64,000 nucleotides of DNA from contig QXWW01000010.1 in NCBI GenBank assembly GCA_009911185.1, positions 1-64,000 of the forward strand. The letters run 5' to 3'. Made by a program: the position numbers and the translations under genes. Positions 54,611 through 63,415 of this stretch are shown in pieces. This DNA is from Lachnospiraceae bacterium. Lineage in GTDB: Bacteria; Bacillota; Clostridia; Lachnospirales; Lachnospiraceae. The notes below the pieces were generated by a model. That model was not told where the DNA came from. It was given only the letters and a program-made list of their open reading frames with translations, and did no database searches. The stretch's first letter is position 1. Each line of letters begins with the position of its first letter.

Positions 54611-55549
54611 TTATCTCCGCTCAAACACCCTGAGCTTTGCACTCTTGGAACGGGAATTATACACAATCTCCTCTTCCGTGGGAACGACAGGTTTTCTGGT
54701 CACTATATGTCCCAACGGTTTCTTCTGACACACACATACCGGAAATTCTTTGGGACATGTGCACGGCTGTTCGCTTTTTTTATAAATGTTTTTGACAATC
54801 CGATCCTCCAGTGAGTGAAATGTAATGATACACAACCTCCCTCCGGGATTCAAAAGGTCAATCATCCCCTCCAGAGAATACTGTAATACTTCCAGTTCCC
54901 GATTCAATTCAATCCGTATCGCCTGAAAGGTACGCTTTGCCGGATGTCCTCCGTTCATCCGTACCTTTGCCGGTATCGCCGCTTTGATGATCTCTGACAG
55001 TTCTCCTGTCGTTTCAATTTCTTTCTCTTCTCTTGCCGCAACAATATGTTTGGCAATGTTTTTGGCAAATTTATCTTCCCCGTAATCGCGGATTATTCGG
55101 TACAACTCCATCTCACTGTATGTATTCACCAGCTCTTTCGCCGTAAAGCGCTGCCTTTGATCCATCCGCATATCCAGGGGAGCATCCTCCACCCGATAAG
55201 TAAATCCCCGGCTGGGGTCATCCAACTGATAGGATGAAACTCCCAAATCCAGTACGATTCCATCCACCTTGTATATTCCAATTTCCGCCAACGTTTCTTG
55301 CATTTCGCAGTAATTGCCTCTTATGATTCTTACTCTGTCTTCAAATTCTGACAGTCTTCTGGCCGCCGCTTTGATTGCATCTTCGTCCTGATCAATTCCA
55401 ATAAATTTCCCTCTGGCTGCCAGGCGTTTACATACCTCATAAGCATGTCCGCCTCCGCCCAATGTGCCATCTACATAAATCCCTTCCGGCTTGATATTCA
55501 GGTATTCAATTGTTTCCCTTAAAAGCACTGATTTATGTTTAAATTCCAT
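54611..55549 (-). CDS. rsmH: 16S rRNA (cytosine1402-N4)-methyltransferase
   Basis: RsmH (MraW) methylates C1402 in the ribosomal P site. The 312-residue length is typical. It starts [20 protein letters not shown], has the S-adenosylmethionine-binding loop [15 protein letters not shown] (about 26-40), [19 protein letters not shown] and the final [19 protein letters not shown] precedes the ATG at 55549. It lies 55 bases after mraZ in the same transcript. Confidence 0.97.
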   Translation of the reverse strand: MEFKHKSVLLRETIEYLNIKPEGIYVDGTLGGGGHAYEVCKRLAARGKFIGIDQDEDAIKAAARRLSEFEDRVRIIRGNYCEMQETLAEIGIYKVDGIVLDLGVSSYQLDDPSRGFTYRVEDAPLDMRMDQRQRFTAKELVNTYSEMELYRIIRDYGEDKFAKNIAKHIVAAREEKEIETTGELSEIIKAAIPAKVRMNGGHPAKRTFQAIRIELNRELEVLQYSLEGMIDLLNPGGRLCIITFHSLEDRIVKNIYKKSEQPCTCPKEFPVCVCQKKPLGHIVTRKPVVPTEEEIVYNSRSKSAKLRVFERR

Positions 55550-55604
55550 GGCTGTTCCTTTCCTGCCGCTCTGTGCTTACTCATTCTCCCTGTACAAAAG
55601 CTGC

Positions 55605-56036
55605 TTAAATCATAAGTCCCAGATCCGCCATATGCTCTGCAATCTCCTCCACATCGTCATACTCACTGGTCTCCTGCCATCTGTCTTTACTCCATATTTC
55701 AATATGGTTCACCACGCCTGCCAGTACGACCTCTTTCTCAATGCCGGCAAATTCTCTTAAAATTGCCGGAAGAAGTACGCGCCCCTGCTTGTCTACCTCA
55801 CAGGAAGCTGCACCCGCGAAGAAAAACCTCGCAAACTTTCGAGCCTCCTTGGAGAATTGTGAGACTTCACGGAATTTCGTTTCGATAATTTTCCATTCAT
55901 CTGAAGAATACACAAACAAGCATCCATCCAGCCCCTTTGTAATTACAAACTCTTCACCCAGAGATTCTCTGAATTTAGATGGAACTATCAGTCTGCCTTT
56001 TGCATCAACTGTGTGATTGTATTCTCCCATGAACAT
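55605..56036 (-). CDS. mraZ: Transcriptional regulator MraZ
   Basis: MraZ forms a ring of subunits with AbrB-like folds and represses the dcw cluster. The start is the ATG at 56036 (MFMGEYNHTVDAKGRLIVPSK) with AGAAGGTG upstream, giving 143 residues. Two swapped-hairpin halves carry the DxKGR motif (AKGRLIVPSKFR and KQGRVLLPAILR). Repeated AGTGG boxes with 10-base spacing lie just upstream, which fits autoregulation. Confidence 0.96.
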   Translation of the reverse strand: MFMGEYNHTVDAKGRLIVPSKFRESLGEEFVITKGLDGCLFVYSSDEWKIIETKFREVSQFSKEARKFARFFFAGAASCEVDKQGRVLLPAILREFAGIEKEVVLAGVVNHIEIWSKDRWQETSEYDDVEEIAEHMADLGLMI

Positions 56037-56094
56037 AAAATCACCTTCTAACACAGAGGCCGTGGCAGATGAACAGAACATTCCACACTTCCAT

Positions 56095-56140
56095 CCACTT
56101 ATCTACCACTTTATTCCCTTTCCCACCACTTTTCTCCACT
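56095..56140 (-). promoter_or_regulatory. MraZ boxes in the dcw leader
   Basis: On the minus strand AGTGG recurs at 56140, 56130, 56110 and 56099, with a degenerate AAGGG between, so the phase is 10-11 bases (one helix turn). AAAGTGG-type direct repeats are the known MraZ target in Mollicutes. They lie immediately downstream of the -10 box. Confidence 0.75.
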
Positions 56141-56148
56141 TTCATTTC

Positions 56149-56177
56149 ATTTTAGCTTATTGACTCCAAAAAAGCAA
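56149..56177 (-). promoter_or_regulatory. Main promoter of the dcw cluster
   Basis: Minus strand: TTGCTT (56177-56172), exactly 17 bases, TAAAAT (56154-56149). It sits directly before the MraZ boxes. Confidence 0.65.
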
Positions 56178-56204
56178 TAGCAAATTTGTCTTATCTTACA
56201 CAAC

Positions 56205-56470
56205 AAAGAAAACAATTCTGTATCAACTTCCTTAGAGCGTGCCGGAAAACTCATTCACAAAGGACTTAGACAATTTGCTGCGCCGAGTGCGCATAAATGT
56301 TTTTGTCTTATAGGAAATACTTTTACATATTAATGTAACAAGGTATTTTCTATAAGAGAACAAAATGGGCAAGCACACTTCAACTCCTCTAACCCCTCAC
56401 TCATGAGGGGCTGCACACTTTGACGCGCCGCGCACGGCGCTTTTGCGTGACAAGGTCTTTCCTATAGAAA
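56205..56470 (+). repeat. Two adjacent copies of the dispersed two-hairpin repeat (F and G)
   Basis: Copy F (56205-56365) ends with hairpin 2 arms CTTATAGGAAATA and TATTTTCTATAAG. Copy G (56366-56470) has hairpin 1 (ATGGGCAAGCACACTTCAAC to GCACACTTTGACGCGCC, with inner CCCCTCACTCATGAGGGG) and the end CAAGGTCTTTCCTATAG, but lacks the middle part. They separate mraZ from the Spo0E-like gene. Confidence 0.75.
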
Positions 56471-56497
56471 AAAAGAGCCTTGTTTCCAAGACTCTTT
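56466..56497 (-). terminator. Terminator of the Spo0E-like gene
   Basis: AAAAGAGCCTTG and CAAGACTCTTTT pair with one mismatch and a 4-base loop, followed on the minus strand by seven Ts. Confidence 0.8.
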
Positions 56498-56568
56498 TCC
56501 TGTACCCTTTATTCTGTTTTTCTTTTCATTCACAATCGCAGGATTCGAGTCCCTTCTGTCTTCTATTC

Positions 56569-56748
56569 TCACCCACAATTTCGAAAGTGAACTTTATCCT
56601 TCGTGTACTGCATGTAGTCTTCAATCAACTTATCCAGGCGGACGCTGGTCTGATAGCAGTCTCTGTCCCGGACATTGTGTTCAGCAGCTACATTTAACTC
56701 GTTTCGTACTTTCTCAATCTCGCTTTGCAGCTCCTGCAAATATTCCAT
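56569..56748 (-). CDS. Spo0E-like aspartyl-phosphate phosphatase
   Basis: The 59-residue protein runs from the ATG at 56748 (after GGAGAAGGAG) to the TGA at 56569. It has two helices and carries the family signature in SVRLDKLIEDYMQY (residues 35-48), where the Ser-x-x-Leu-Asp block is what Spo0E-type phosphatases use against Spo0A~P. The length is typical. A consensus promoter and two Spo0A-type boxes lie upstream, and a terminator follows, so the gene is monocistronic. I infer that it lowers Spo0A~P and delays sporulation. Confidence 0.85.
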   Translation of the reverse strand: MEYLQELQSEIEKVRNELNVAAEHNVRDRDCYQTSVRLDKLIEDYMQYTKDKVHFRNCG

Positions 56749-56778
56749 TCGTTCCCGCTCCTTCTCCCCCGTAATATT

Positions 56779-56866
56779 ATTGTAGCCTTTTTAGAGGAAA
56801 AAGGCAAACGAAATTCGCCATTTTTTTACACTACATTTCGACAAAAAAAACTTTTTCTCGACATTT
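56779..56866 (-). promoter_or_regulatory. Promoter of the Spo0E-like gene with two Spo0A-type boxes
   Basis: Minus strand: TTGCCT (56807-56802), 17 bases, TACAAT (56784-56779). Upstream, TTTGTCGAAA (56845-56836) matches the Spo0A box and TGTCGAG (56863-56857) nearly does, 20 bases apart on the same face. The spacer between -35 and -10 also holds a dyad, GCCTTTTT and AAAAAGGC. Confidence 0.7.
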
Positions 56867-56871
56867 GCACT

Positions 56872-57480
56872 TTATCCCTGACTCACAGAAACAGCCGGAA
56901 TTAACGCATTTTCCCTTTGAACCAATGCGATAACCGCTTCAGCCACCTGGTGACAAAGCGACACAATTTGACGGCAATCCCCTTCCACCGTATTCTTTAT
57001 TTTGACATAAGCATCGTGCGCATTCTTTACAAAGGCACAAATCGCCTCCACACTGTTGAGATTCCTTACCGTCCTTCGTATCTGTGCCCGGTTTCTCTCA
57101 GCCTCGCCGCTCTGGATATATTCTTTCAAACTGTGCTTTAAGTGTTTTTCATATAAACAATGATCCTTAAGATTACCCATATAATGGGAATTGTGCGGAA
57201 ATGTAAAATAATCTGCGATATAGTGAAGCACTTCTCCCAGATTCCGGTAAAATACCCGCATATTAATCTGAGCCGCGCGCTGGCGTTCCAAAAGATTCTT
57301 CAAATCATCCTGAAGTTTGGGGAACGTCCCTTCTATTTCATGCCTCACGGTAAGGAAAGATGGCTTGCAGTCTGGTAATATGCTGCCCAGATAAAACGCC
57401 TTCTTATGCTTTACCAGTTCCTGTTCATCCAGACTGTTTACAAGATATTTCGCTAACGATATATGAGATTTTTTCCGCAT
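56872..57480 (-). CDS. Zinc-dependent phospholipase C/S1-P1 nuclease-like protein
   Basis: The 202-residue protein starts at the ATG at 57480 after GGAGG. The pattern KHKKAFYLGSILPDCKPSFL, then RHEIEGTF and LGEVLHYIADYFTFPHNSHY, gives the spaced His and Asp ligands of the zinc-dependent phospholipase C family. No signal peptide is visible, so it probably stays in the cytoplasm, unlike secreted PLC toxins. The actual substrate is unknown. Its stop lies about 20 bases from the Spo0A-type boxes of the next gene. Confidence 0.82.
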   Translation of the reverse strand: MRKKSHISLAKYLVNSLDEQELVKHKKAFYLGSILPDCKPSFLTVRHEIEGTFPKLQDDLKNLLERQRAAQINMRVFYRNLGEVLHYIADYFTFPHNSHYMGNLKDHCLYEKHLKHSLKEYIQSGEAERNRAQIRRTVRNLNSVEAICAFVKNAHDAYVKIKNTVEGDCRQIVSLCHQVAEAVIALVQRENALIPAVSVSQG

Positions 57481-57796
57481 GTTTTCCTCCAAAAAAGCGC
57501 TCTGCAGCGCCTGTATCCTGTTCCGATTTTGCCTGAAGGCAGAAAGCAGAACACTGAAATTTGCAGTTCCAGATATATTCTACTTCCTGCCTGACAAAAT
57601 TACAAGTATTTTTTGTAGTTTATTTGCTATTTGCAGATGACAAATTACTGTTCTTCCGCTTAGCCGGAGCCAATACAGTAATGGAGGCAACGCATATGCC
57701 CCATCGCTGCAGACAGTTTGGAATGGCCATATGCTGTTACGTTTACAGAGCACCTGTAAACAGTAACGATGCCGACGTTAGCATTTATGCAAAATT
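57481..57796. other. Gene-free stretch with one hairpin
   Basis: No gene is seen. One hairpin, GTTACGTTTACAG (57736-57748) and CTGTAAACAGTAAC (57754-57767), with a single bulged base, lies 30 bases after the stop of the DUF1540 gene, which is leftward. It has no T run, so it may be an end-of-transcript structure rather than a standard terminator. Confidence 0.4.
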
Positions 57797-58114
57797 TTAC
57801 TTACACTGGCACTCAAAGCTTGCGCACTCTGTCTCAGAACAACAGCAGGCGTTGCTTCCTGCAATACCTATTTCCTCTGCGTGACACTTGCAGTCCTGGT
57901 TAAAGCGGCAATTTTCAGCATGGCATCCCACGCTGGTCTCTTCTGTGGCATTTCCTACAGAATTGGTCATACTGCCTGTCCTCTCCCTGAAACTGTCGCA
58001 GCGTGTTTCATTCGGATTAGAAGCATTCTGTCCTCCTACCATTATGTCACTTTTGGCGCAAAGCTGATCTTCATTATACATACAATTTTTTACAGAACAT
58101 TTTAAACGCGTCAT
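57797..58114 (-). CDS. Protein with two DUF1540 domains
   Basis: The 105-residue Cys-rich protein contains two copies of the DUF1540 motif: CSVKNCMYNEDQLCAKSDIM (residues 6-25) and CHAENCRFNQDCKCHAEEIG (64-83). Each has a following Cys pair, giving 16 cysteines in all. The motif suggests small metal-binding knots. The function is unknown; members are common in spore-forming Clostridia. AAAGGAG precedes the ATG. The two halves are linked by about 25 Ser/Thr/Asn-rich residues. Confidence 0.88.
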   Translation of the reverse strand: MTRLKCSVKNCMYNEDQLCAKSDIMVGGQNASNPNETRCDSFRERTGSMTNSVGNATEETSVGCHAENCRFNQDCKCHAEEIGIAGSNACCCSETECASFECQCK

Positions 58115-58155
58115 TTCAATTTCTCCTTTCTTTACCTCTATTCCCGTAAAGGGAC

Positions 58156-58198
58156 TTATAAAGCGGACAAAACAGTCTCGTTCTGTCCGCCTTTATAG
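58156..58198 (-). terminator. Probable terminator after thrS
   Basis: TATAAAGCGGACA and TGTCCGCCTTTATA pair with one bulged base. On the minus strand the 3' side is followed by a short, mixed T/A tail, so efficiency is uncertain. Confidence 0.55.
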
Positions 58199-58376
58199 TA
58201 TCAGAGAATCTGAAATAATTTATTCATGTCCTGCCTATCCATTTTTTCACAAAATTTTAAAATTTCATTCTTCCTTATTTTGCATATTCTGCTGCCGCCA
58301 ATATATCAGATTGGTTGAAACGTCAGTATTCCGTCAAGCTAAATCTGGCAACATATGCAAACAGGAAAAGAATCTC

Positions 58377-60347
58377 TTATTTTTTCTGTTCTTCCTGCAT
58401 CTCTTCTCTGCGAATCTCTTTCGTTCGGATTTCCTTACAGATCTGCTCTATAAAAGTTTCCAGGGATTTCACCCCTTCGTCTCCCGCAAAACGGCTTCTG
58501 ACAGACACGGTCTGATCCTGCGCCTCCTGCTGACCAACTACCAGCATATAGGGCAATTTGTCCAGACGCGCCTCACGAATCTTATAGCCAATTTTTTCAG
58601 AACGGTTATCTACGGTACAGAGAATGCCGTTGGCTTTCAATTCCCGCTCGACATCTGCCGCGTAAGCTTCATACTTGTCTGAAATCGGGAGCACTCTTAC
58701 CTGTTCCGGACACAGCCAGGTGGGGAATTTTCCTGCATACTTCTCAATCAGCCAGGCAAGCGTGCGCTCATAGCATCCCATTGAGGTTCTATGGATAATA
58801 TACGGTCGCACCTTGTCTCCATTCTGGTCGATATAATACATATCAAACTGCTCTGCCAGCAATGCATCCCATTGAATGGTAATCATAGTATCTTCCTTGC
58901 CATATACATTTTTGGTATTGATATCAATCTTAGGACCATAAAAAGCGGCTTCCCCCACATCCTCGGTATACCGGATATCCAGCTCGTCCATGATTTCCCG
59001 CATATGCTGCTGCGTCTCCTCCCAGACGTTTGCCTCCCCAATATATTTCTCCCGATTGTCGGGATCCCATTTGGACAAATGATATGTCACGTCTTCCTCC
59101 ACACCCAGCGTGGACAGGCAATGTTTTGCCAGGGCAATACATTTTTTAAATTCTTCCACCATCTGATCTGGACGTACAATCAGATGACCCTCGGAAATGG
59201 TAAACTGGCGCACCCTGGTAAGTCCATGCATTTCTCCTGAATCCTCATTGCGGAACAATGTGGATGTCTCACTATAGCGTAAAGGCAAATCCCGGTAAGA
59301 ATGCTGCTCCGCTTTATATACATAATACTGGAACGGGCAGGTCATTGGACGCAGCGCAAGCACTTCCTTGTCTTCTTTTTCATCTCCCAATACGAACATA
59401 CCGTCCGTATAATGGTCCCAATGCCCTGAAATCTTATACAAATCTGATTTTGCCATCAGGGGCGTTTTTGTACGGATATATCCCCATTCATTATCCTCTA
59501 AATCCTCAATCCAGCGCTGCATGATCTGAACCATTTTGGCTCCTTTAGGCATCAGAAGAGGCAGACCTTGTCCAATCACATCCACTGTAGTAAACAGTTT
59601 CATCTCCCTGCCCAGCTTATTATGATCCCGCTTTTTGATATCCTCTAAATGTTCCAGGTATGCATTTAATTCATCCTTTGTGGCAAAGGCGGTGCCATAA
59701 ATCCTCTGAAGCTGCGCCCGGTCAGAATCTCCGCGCCAATACGCCATAGAAGAAGAGATCAACTTAAACGCTTTTATTGGTTTCGTATTCATCAAATGCG
59801 GACCCGCGCACAGATCGGTAAAACCTTCCCCTTGTTTATAAAAGGAAATTTCCGCATCCTCCGGCAAATCCTGAATCAGCTCGACCTTATAAGGCTCCTG
59901 CCGCTCTTCCATAAACCGGATTGCCTCTGCCCGCGGAAGTGTAAACTTCTCCAGGCGATTCCCTTCTTTGATAATCTTTTTCATTTCCTTTTCCAGCTTG
60001 TCAAGATCCTCCCTGGAAAAGGGTTCCGCTTCAAAATCATAATAAAATCCTTCGTCTATAGACGGCCCGATAGCAAGCTTTGCTTTCGGGAACAGCCGTT
60101 TTACCGCCTCGGCAAGCACATGGGAACAGGTATGGCGTACCGTTCGGATTCCCTCCGCATCTTTCTGTGTTAAAATACACAAAGTACAATCCTGTTCTAC
60201 AACGGTTCTCAAATCCACAATCCGGCCGTCCACTTCTCCGGCACAGGCCGCCCTTGCCAGTCCTTCACTGATATCACGGGCAATATCATAGACGCTTTTC
60301 GCCTCTCCGTACTCTTTGACAGATCCATCCTTTAATTTAATTTTCAT
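58377..60347 (-). CDS. thrS: Threonyl-tRNA synthetase
   Basis: The enzyme charges tRNA-Thr and edits mis-charged serine. The 656-residue protein has an N-terminal TGS domain (1-60), the editing domain with HTCSHVLAEAVKRLFP (His73 and Cys75 near the active site), the class II catalytic core with RPMTCPFQYYVYKAEQHSYR and GLTRVRQFTISEGH, and the anticodon-binding domain starting WLCPEQVRVLPIS. AAAGGAG precedes the ATG at 60347. A T-box leader controls it. Confidence 0.97.
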   Translation of the reverse strand: MKIKLKDGSVKEYGEAKSVYDIARDISEGLARAACAGEVDGRIVDLRTVVEQDCTLCILTQKDAEGIRTVRHTCSHVLAEAVKRLFPKAKLAIGPSIDEGFYYDFEAEPFSREDLDKLEKEMKKIIKEGNRLEKFTLPRAEAIRFMEERQEPYKVELIQDLPEDAEISFYKQGEGFTDLCAGPHLMNTKPIKAFKLISSSMAYWRGDSDRAQLQRIYGTAFATKDELNAYLEHLEDIKKRDHNKLGREMKLFTTVDVIGQGLPLLMPKGAKMVQIMQRWIEDLEDNEWGYIRTKTPLMAKSDLYKISGHWDHYTDGMFVLGDEKEDKEVLALRPMTCPFQYYVYKAEQHSYRDLPLRYSETSTLFRNEDSGEMHGLTRVRQFTISEGHLIVRPDQMVEEFKKCIALAKHCLSTLGVEEDVTYHLSKWDPDNREKYIGEANVWEETQQHMREIMDELDIRYTEDVGEAAFYGPKIDINTKNVYGKEDTMITIQWDALLAEQFDMYYIDQNGDKVRPYIIHRTSMGCYERTLAWLIEKYAGKFPTWLCPEQVRVLPISDKYEAYAADVERELKANGILCTVDNRSEKIGYKIREARLDKLPYMLVVGQQEAQDQTVSVRSRFAGDEGVKSLETFIEQICKEIRTKEIRREEMQEEQKK

Positions 60348-60400
60348 CCTATTTCTCCTTTCTCAGTTCGAGGAAATTCCGGGAATTTCCTGAATATATA

Positions 60401-60720
60401 AAAATCCCATGCACTGCCAGCGGCAATGCATGGGACGCTGTATGCGCGGTTCCACCCTGCTTGTTTTGTTCCGGTTTCCAGAGACAAAACCCCTTATATG
60501 ACGATAACGGCGTCACCGTGCCCTATAAAAGCCGCTCCAAGGTGGTCTTCGGCTGTCTCCTGCCAAACCGCTTCCAGCACTGGGATGATCATCATCCGCC
60601 GGCGGTTTTCTCTGCTCATGCCCGCCCGCATATCACGGCGAAACATCCAACATTCCACAGCGTACTCTTCTTATCAACGCTTTCTCTGTCTGCTATAATA
60701 ACATCAAATAACTGCTACGT
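60401..60720 (-). promoter_or_regulatory. T-box leader of thrS
   Basis: The T-box sequence AGGGTGGAACCGCG lies at 60458-60445. It is followed by a terminator stem, TCCCATGCA paired with TGCATGGGA around GCC/GGC, with a run of five Ts (down to about 60401). Uncharged tRNA-Thr should bind the antiterminator and permit read-through. Stem I lies roughly 60720-60540; I did not assign the specifier codon with certainty. Confidence 0.9.
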
Positions 60721-60723
60721 TTT

Positions 60724-60752
60724 ATTGTAGCTTCTTTCTGCCATTCTGTAAA
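60724..60752 (-). promoter_or_regulatory. Sigma-A promoter of the thrS leader
   Basis: Minus strand: TTTACA (60752-60747), exactly 17 bases, TACAAT (60729-60724), directly before the T-box leader. Confidence 0.8.
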
Positions 60753-60776
60753 GAGGAAATTTTATAGAAATCTATC

Positions 60777-61283
60777 CTATTTATTCCTTCCGCAGCATTT
60801 CTTGTACTTTTTGCCGCTTCCACAGGGACATGGATCATTGGGATAAATCTTTTGTTCCTTTACGACAGTTCCGGATTTTTTCTGCTCCAGATACAGTCTG
60901 TGCCGGGTATCCTCGTCAAATATCTTCTCCCACTGGGGCAGCTCATAAAGCCAGTCCGCTTTGGCGTCTACCATATTCTTGTACAGCTTTTCCTTATCAA
61001 AAGCGAGGCTGACTTTGGTGTCCTCTTCCATTTCTTCAATCGGATTTTCTTCAATCAGGCTCTCATTAATTCCATCCAGAAATCCTGTCATATCCATAAT
61101 GGACAAACCATATTTTTCTGCCAGTTCTTTTACGGTTCCTTCCACAGCTTCATCCGGATTCTCCAGAAGCTTTTCATAAACGCCCTTCTCTACCAGAAAA
61201 TATCTCTGCCAAAACCGCTGAAGTTCCCCTTTATTTGTCTCTTGGTTATACGCAATGCTTCTCCACTGTTCTAATAATGCCAT
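60777..61283 (-). CDS. SEC-C motif protein
   Basis: The start is the ATG at 61283 ([12 protein letters not shown]), with GGATGG upstream, giving 168 residues; an ATG 12 bases earlier lacks room for a ribosome binding site. The first 140 residues are helical and acidic. The C-terminus [19 protein letters not shown] is a SEC-C zinc motif (CxCx8CC) like that at the tail of SecA, where it binds SecB or ribosomes. The protein is probably a small adaptor or ribosome-associated factor; this is inference. Confidence 0.88.
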   Translation of the reverse strand: MALLEQWRSIAYNQETNKGELQRFWQRYFLVEKGVYEKLLENPDEAVEGTVKELAEKYGLSIMDMTGFLDGINESLIEENPIEEMEEDTKVSLAFDKEKLYKNMVDAKADWLYELPQWEKIFDEDTRHRLYLEQKKSGTVVKEQKIYPNDPCPCGSGKKYKKCCGRNK

Positions 61284-61460
61284 ATTAAATCCCATCCTTT
61301 GTTACTATTCTCTGTCTCTATATTTTGCTGTGTTTTTACACATGATATATAGTATACCTCATTTTCCACAATTTTTCAAAGGATTTTTAAATTTAATGAG
61401 CGCAATATTTATACCGTTTCATAATATGAATGTTCCATTTCCCGGAAATCAATACAAAAA

Positions 61461-61600
61461 CAGAAAAAGTCCCCGCAGACAGCGCCGACGCTGCCTGCGG
61501 GGATTTCAAAAAGGGGAGGATAAGTATTTAACCTTATCTTTGGTTCAAAAGTGTATCACTTTCCCGAAAGTAACAAGTGGGGGCTTTGTTCTTTCGGATA
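61461..61600 (-). ncRNA. Putative small RNA with C-rich loops and intrinsic terminator
   Basis: On the minus strand, from about 61600: stem CCGAAAG/CTTTCGG enclosing a loop with CCCCCAC; a small stem AAAGTG/CACTTT; a stem GATAAG/CTTATC; an unpaired CCTCCCC (61519-61513); then a 15-bp GC-rich stem (61503-61470, loop TCGG) and TTTTT. The T run is on the minus strand only, so it is a terminator for leftward transcription, yet no gene lies upstream of it. CCTCCCC could pair with ribosome binding sites. I found no clear sigma-A promoter. Confidence 0.5.
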
Positions 61601-61764
61601 ATACTATTATTGTCAGATTTCTCTTATTTATTCATTAATTTATGAATTTTTCTGTTTTTTTTATTTTCTCTATGTTAGAATATATGCAATCTCCAAACTC
61701 TGACCGGATATGAAATTGCCAGGATAATATTTCCCCGCAGAAATTAACAGAAAGGGTAAAAACT

Positions 61765-63348
61765 ATGAAAAAAAACATTTTACACAACAAATATTTTCTG
61801 TACATCACAGAATTTTTCTCCGGTATGGCTGTAATGGCGGTAGAGTTAGGCGCAAGCCGTCTGATGGCCCCCTATTTCAGTTCTTCCCAAATTGTATGGA
61901 CTGTCATTATCGGAGTCATTATGATCGCCATGGCCCTGGGAAATGTATGGGGCGGACGGATTGCCGACAAAAATCCTTCCCCGGACAAGCTTTACGGCAG
62001 GCTTCTCCTGGCCGCCGCGTGGATTGCATTAATTCCTTTTGCGGGCAGATATCTGATCACAGGAATTTCTCTGCTTCTTGCTGTATTTATCACCAAAAAT
62101 TTTCTGGTATGGGCAGCCCTTTTTGCCTGTCTTGCCGTATTTGCATTCCCCTGCGTACTCTTAGGAACCGTCACTCCTTCCCTGGTCAAATATTCTGTGA
62201 GCAGCCTGGACGACAACGGAAAGACGGTCGGCGAACTCGGAGCTCTAAATACCATCGGCAGTATTATCGGCACCTTCCTTCCCACGTTCGTCACCATTCC
62301 GGCAGTAGGTACCGCCCTGACTTTTCTGATCTTTTCCGGCGTACTCGCAGTCATCAGTATCGTATACTTTCTCTCCCAGAAGAAAAAACTGGCAAAATGC
62401 GCGCTGATGCTGGCATTGATACTGACTCTTGGGCTTTCCTCCTCTACTTTCAGCTTTGCCTTCTGGGACAAAGATATTACCCTGGAAGATGAATCTGTCT
62501 ACAATTATCTGCAGGTAAAAGAAACTGACCGGGCCGTAACGCTCTCCACAAACGTGTTGTTTGGCGTACAGTCTATTCTTATGAAAAATGAAAAACTGAC
62601 TGGCATGTATTATGACTATGCGCTGGCAGCGCCCTTTCTGGCTGGCATCCCTCTGATGAACAGAAATAGCAATATTCTGATTCTTGGAATGGGTACCGGA
62701 ACTTTTGCAAAATATTGCGACGAATATTTTCCAGGCACCTCCATTGAAGGAGTGGAAATTGACGAAAAGATCTCAGCTCTTGCGGCAGAATATTTCGCTC
62801 TGCCAGACACGGTAGAGGTATCTGTTTATGACGGACGTTCCTATCTTGCCGCCACCGACAAAGAATATGACGTTATCATGGTTGACGCCTACCAGGACAT
62901 TACCATTCCTTTTCAAATGTCCTCCATAGAATTTTTCAAAGAAGTAGAAAAACACCTGGCCCCAAACGGCGTCATGGTGGTAAACATGAATATGAAATCC
63001 CAGTCCGACAATTCCATCAACGACTACCTGTGCGATACCATCGGCGCCGTATTTTCTAACGTCTATACCGCGCCTGTAAAAGGCGGAACAAACTGTGAAG
63101 TTTTTGCATTCCAAAACAAATATGCTTTGAAAACGTTTGAGGAAGGCTGCGACGCTCTCACTGATCCCGCGCTGAAAGATATGATGGCTGAAGTCTCCGA
63201 TAACCTTACCCCCCGTCAGCCTGGAAATCTGATCCTCACTGACGATAAAGCCCCGGTGGAAGTGCTGGGAATGCGGGCGCTGGATGAAATCATTGCCGAT
63301 GAACTTGACTACTACCGCGAGCTTTATCTAGGCAAAATTTTTCATTAA
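61765..63348 (+). CDS. Fused membrane transporter-like/spermidine synthase-like protein
   Basis: The 527-residue protein has about seven hydrophobic segments in residues 1-235 (EFFSGMAVMAVELGASRLMAPYF is the typical opening) and a C-terminal spermidine-synthase-like methyltransferase fold with LILGMGTGTFAKYC (about 308-321), EGVEIDEKI and DVIMVDAYQD. Fused MFS/spermidine synthase proteins are widespread, but a true aminopropyltransferase activity is not proven for this type. AAAGGG precedes the ATG. It stands alone and ends in a terminator. Confidence 0.88.
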   Translation: MKKNILHNKYFLYITEFFSGMAVMAVELGASRLMAPYFSSSQIVWTVIIGVIMIAMALGNVWGGRIADKNPSPDKLYGRLLLAAAWIALIPFAGRYLITGISLLLAVFITKNFLVWAALFACLAVFAFPCVLLGTVTPSLVKYSVSSLDDNGKTVGELGALNTIGSIIGTFLPTFVTIPAVGTALTFLIFSGVLAVISIVYFLSQKKKLAKCALMLALILTLGLSSSTFSFAFWDKDITLEDESVYNYLQVKETDRAVTLSTNVLFGVQSILMKNEKLTGMYYDYALAAPFLAGIPLMNRNSNILILGMGTGTFAKYCDEYFPGTSIEGVEIDEKISALAAEYFALPDTVEVSVYDGRSYLAATDKEYDVIMVDAYQDITIPFQMSSIEFFKEVEKHLAPNGVMVVNMNMKSQSDNSINDYLCDTIGAVFSNVYTAPVKGGTNCEVFAFQNKYALKTFEEGCDALTDPALKDMMAEVSDNLTPRQPGNLILTDDKAPVEVLGMRALDEIIADELDYYRELYLGKIFH

Positions 63349-63361
63349 ATTGATAAAACAA

Positions 63362-63415
63362 CGCGGCCGCCTCACTTTCGCTCTCCTGGCCGCGCATATT
63401 CTTTTTATTTTATCG
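63362..63415 (+). terminator. Terminator of the fused transporter/synthase gene
   Basis: CGCGGCC (63362-63368) and GGCCGCG (63388-63394) form a stem, followed within 6 bases by a T-rich tract. Confidence 0.75.

Noticed and set aside
56443-56697. + strand frame of 84 codons over the Spo0E-like gene
   Set aside because: No ribosome binding site; the minus-strand frame has a signature motif, a promoter and a terminator.
60426-60730. + strand frames of about 90 codons upstream of thrS
   Set aside because: They lie antisense to the T-box leader, which fully explains the region.
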